Positions 12,441 through 13,450 of a stretch of DNA of 13,450 nt are shown here, piece by piece (the stretch's first letter is position 1; every line of letters starts with the position of its first letter). A program made the position numbers and the translations under genes. Origin of the DNA: an uncultured Collinsella sp. GTDB taxonomy: Bacteria; Actinomycetota; Coriobacteriia; Coriobacteriales; Coriobacteriaceae. The notes beneath the pieces are model-generated. The model searched no databases, had not been told where the DNA came from, and worked only from the letters and a program-made list of their open reading frames with translations. Where the stretch lies: contig USKV01000015.1 of assembly GCA_900555355.1 (NCBI GenBank), forward strand, positions 1-13,450, written 5' to 3'.

Positions 12441-13424
12441 TTACAATTGCGGGCGCGGCTTTTTGCGCAAAAAATCGAAGTGAGTCTCGCTCAAGATAAT
12501 CGACAGGAAGATAAGCACGAAGCCGGCGAGCAGACGCGAGGTGAGCGCCTCCCCCATCAGCAGCACCGAAAACAACACGCCCGAAGGGGACTCCATCGAA
12601 AGGAGCAGCGAGCCCGTCGAAGCCGGGACATGCGCCAGGCCGACGTTTTGGATGAGCAGAGCCACGCATGTGCAGCCCACCGAGAGAAACGCCATCGCAG
12701 TGATAAAGCTCGGCGTCCACACGGACAGAGGCGCTTGGGTCTCGAATAGCAGCGACGAGATCAGGCTCAGCACGCCGTTGCCCACAAACATCCAAAACGT
12801 GATGACGTTGATGTCCATTTTGCGACCGTACTTGGCGGTCACCGCCATCTGGATGGCGAAAAAGACCGCACCCGCCAGCGTAATGACGTCACCGATGTTG
12901 AATTCAACGCTATCGAGCGCCACCAAACCAATGCCCGCCAAGCACAGCAGTGCCGCGCCCAGGTTATAGCGGGTGAGTTTTTCGCCGCTCAGAAAATAGC
13001 TCGCGAACGGCACAAGGATGCAGTACGTGCCCGTCAAAAAAGCATTCTTGCCCGCCGTAGTATGTGCCAGACCGACCGTCTGCAACGCATAGGCCGCCCA
13101 CATGAGCACGCCCATACTCAGGCCAACGATCAGGTTGCGAGCGTTGAAATGTGCAATGATGCGCTTGTGGAAGACGGCAAACATGACCAACGCTGCGGGC
13201 AGAAAGCGTACATAGAGCAGCGCGAACACCGGAATGGTGCCGAGTGCGTCCTTCATAGTGGTAAAGGAGTAGCCCCAGATGACCGCCACCGAAAGGAGCA
13301 GAACCTTCCAGAACAGCGGAGAGCGTGCGCCGGCGCCCCGGGGAATACCGCCCGCGCCCAAATCCTCACGGGCTACAGGGCTATCGGGCAAGTTCTCGAT
13401 TTCGTTGGCAGCGTATTGGGCCAT
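12441..13424 (-). CDS. EamA/DMT-superfamily transporter
   Basis: This 327-residue inner membrane protein has about ten transmembrane helices arranged as two EamA repeats. The first covers about 38-170 and starts with LLLSVAVIWGYSFTTMKDAL; the second covers about 175-315 and contains SVGCTCVALLIQNVGLAHVPAS and SLLLSMESPSGVLFSVLLMGEALT. The repeated pattern of a polar residue plus proline near the end of each repeat (FLTGTYCILVPFASYFLSGEKLT and MESPSGVLFSVLLMGEALT) is typical of drug/metabolite exporters. A hydrophilic tail of about 36 residues precedes the first helix. Members export amino acids, metabolites or drugs; the substrate is unknown here. The ATG at 13424 has GAGG seven bases before it. 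It has its own terminator, so co-transcription with the M20 gene is unlikely. Confidence 0.92.
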   Translation of the reverse strand: MAQYAANEIENLPDSPVAREDLGAGGIPRGAGARSPLFWKVLLLSVAVIWGYSFTTMKDALGTIPVFALLYVRFLPAALVMFAVFHKRIIAHFNARNLIVGLSMGVLMWAAYALQTVGLAHTTAGKNAFLTGTYCILVPFASYFLSGEKLTRYNLGAALLCLAGIGLVALDSVEFNIGDVITLAGAVFFAIQMAVTAKYGRKMDINVITFWMFVGNGVLSLISSLLFETQAPLSVWTPSFITAMAFLSVGCTCVALLIQNVGLAHVPASTGSLLLSMESPSGVLFSVLLMGEALTSRLLAGFVLIFLSIILSETHFDFLRKKPRPQL

Positions 13425-13450
13425 GGAACATCCTCACACTCAATCTGGGC

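Overview
The window is GC-rich chromosomal DNA whose proteins and intergenic repeats suggest a gut actinobacterium of the class Coriobacteriia, most likely Collinsella. The genus is inferred from general resemblance; no 16S or other marker is present. All genes look like host chromosome. There is no tRNA, rRNA, CRISPR array, integrase or transposase.

Region 1 (1-2772, + strand) holds the 3' end of serB, then larB, larC and a TetR-family regulator. The last three are packed within 10 bp of one another, behind a good sigma-70-type promoter that overlaps a perfect 11-bp inverted repeat. Region 2 (3053-5111, - strand) holds larA, the nickel-pincer lactate racemase, followed by a MIP-family channel resembling the LarD lactic-acid facilitator. 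The two lar units converge on a 125-bp hairpin element. LarB and LarC belong to the synthesis of the Ni pincer cofactor that LarA uses, and the channel would pass lactic acid. larE is not in the window. LarC consists of the N-terminal domain only, and the TetR gene sits where larC2 would be expected.

Region 3 (5112-6105) has no convincing gene. It holds a predicted terminator in the larA leader, small palindromes, and a degenerate tandem array of half-copies that ends in a second complete copy of the hairpin element. Region 4 (6106-10490, - strand) holds phosphoenolpyruvate carboxylase and histidyl-tRNA synthetase, each with its own -10 box. Upstream of hisS lie three consecutive long hairpins. 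Region 5 (10795-13424, - strand) holds the tail of a decayed MFS transporter, an M20 amidohydrolase and an EamA/DMT-family exporter.

The best candidate for something undescribed is the structured element at 2907-3031 and 5955-6081. Two copies share conserved internal-loop and cap sequences, while their outer 29-bp stems and 14-15-bp inner stems differ in sequence yet stay perfectly complementary. That covariation points to selection on structure or to a distinctive way of spreading. The lar locus is a recognisable system with unusual details: a LarC without its C-terminal domain, NQA in place of the second NPA in the channel, and an embedded TetR regulator.
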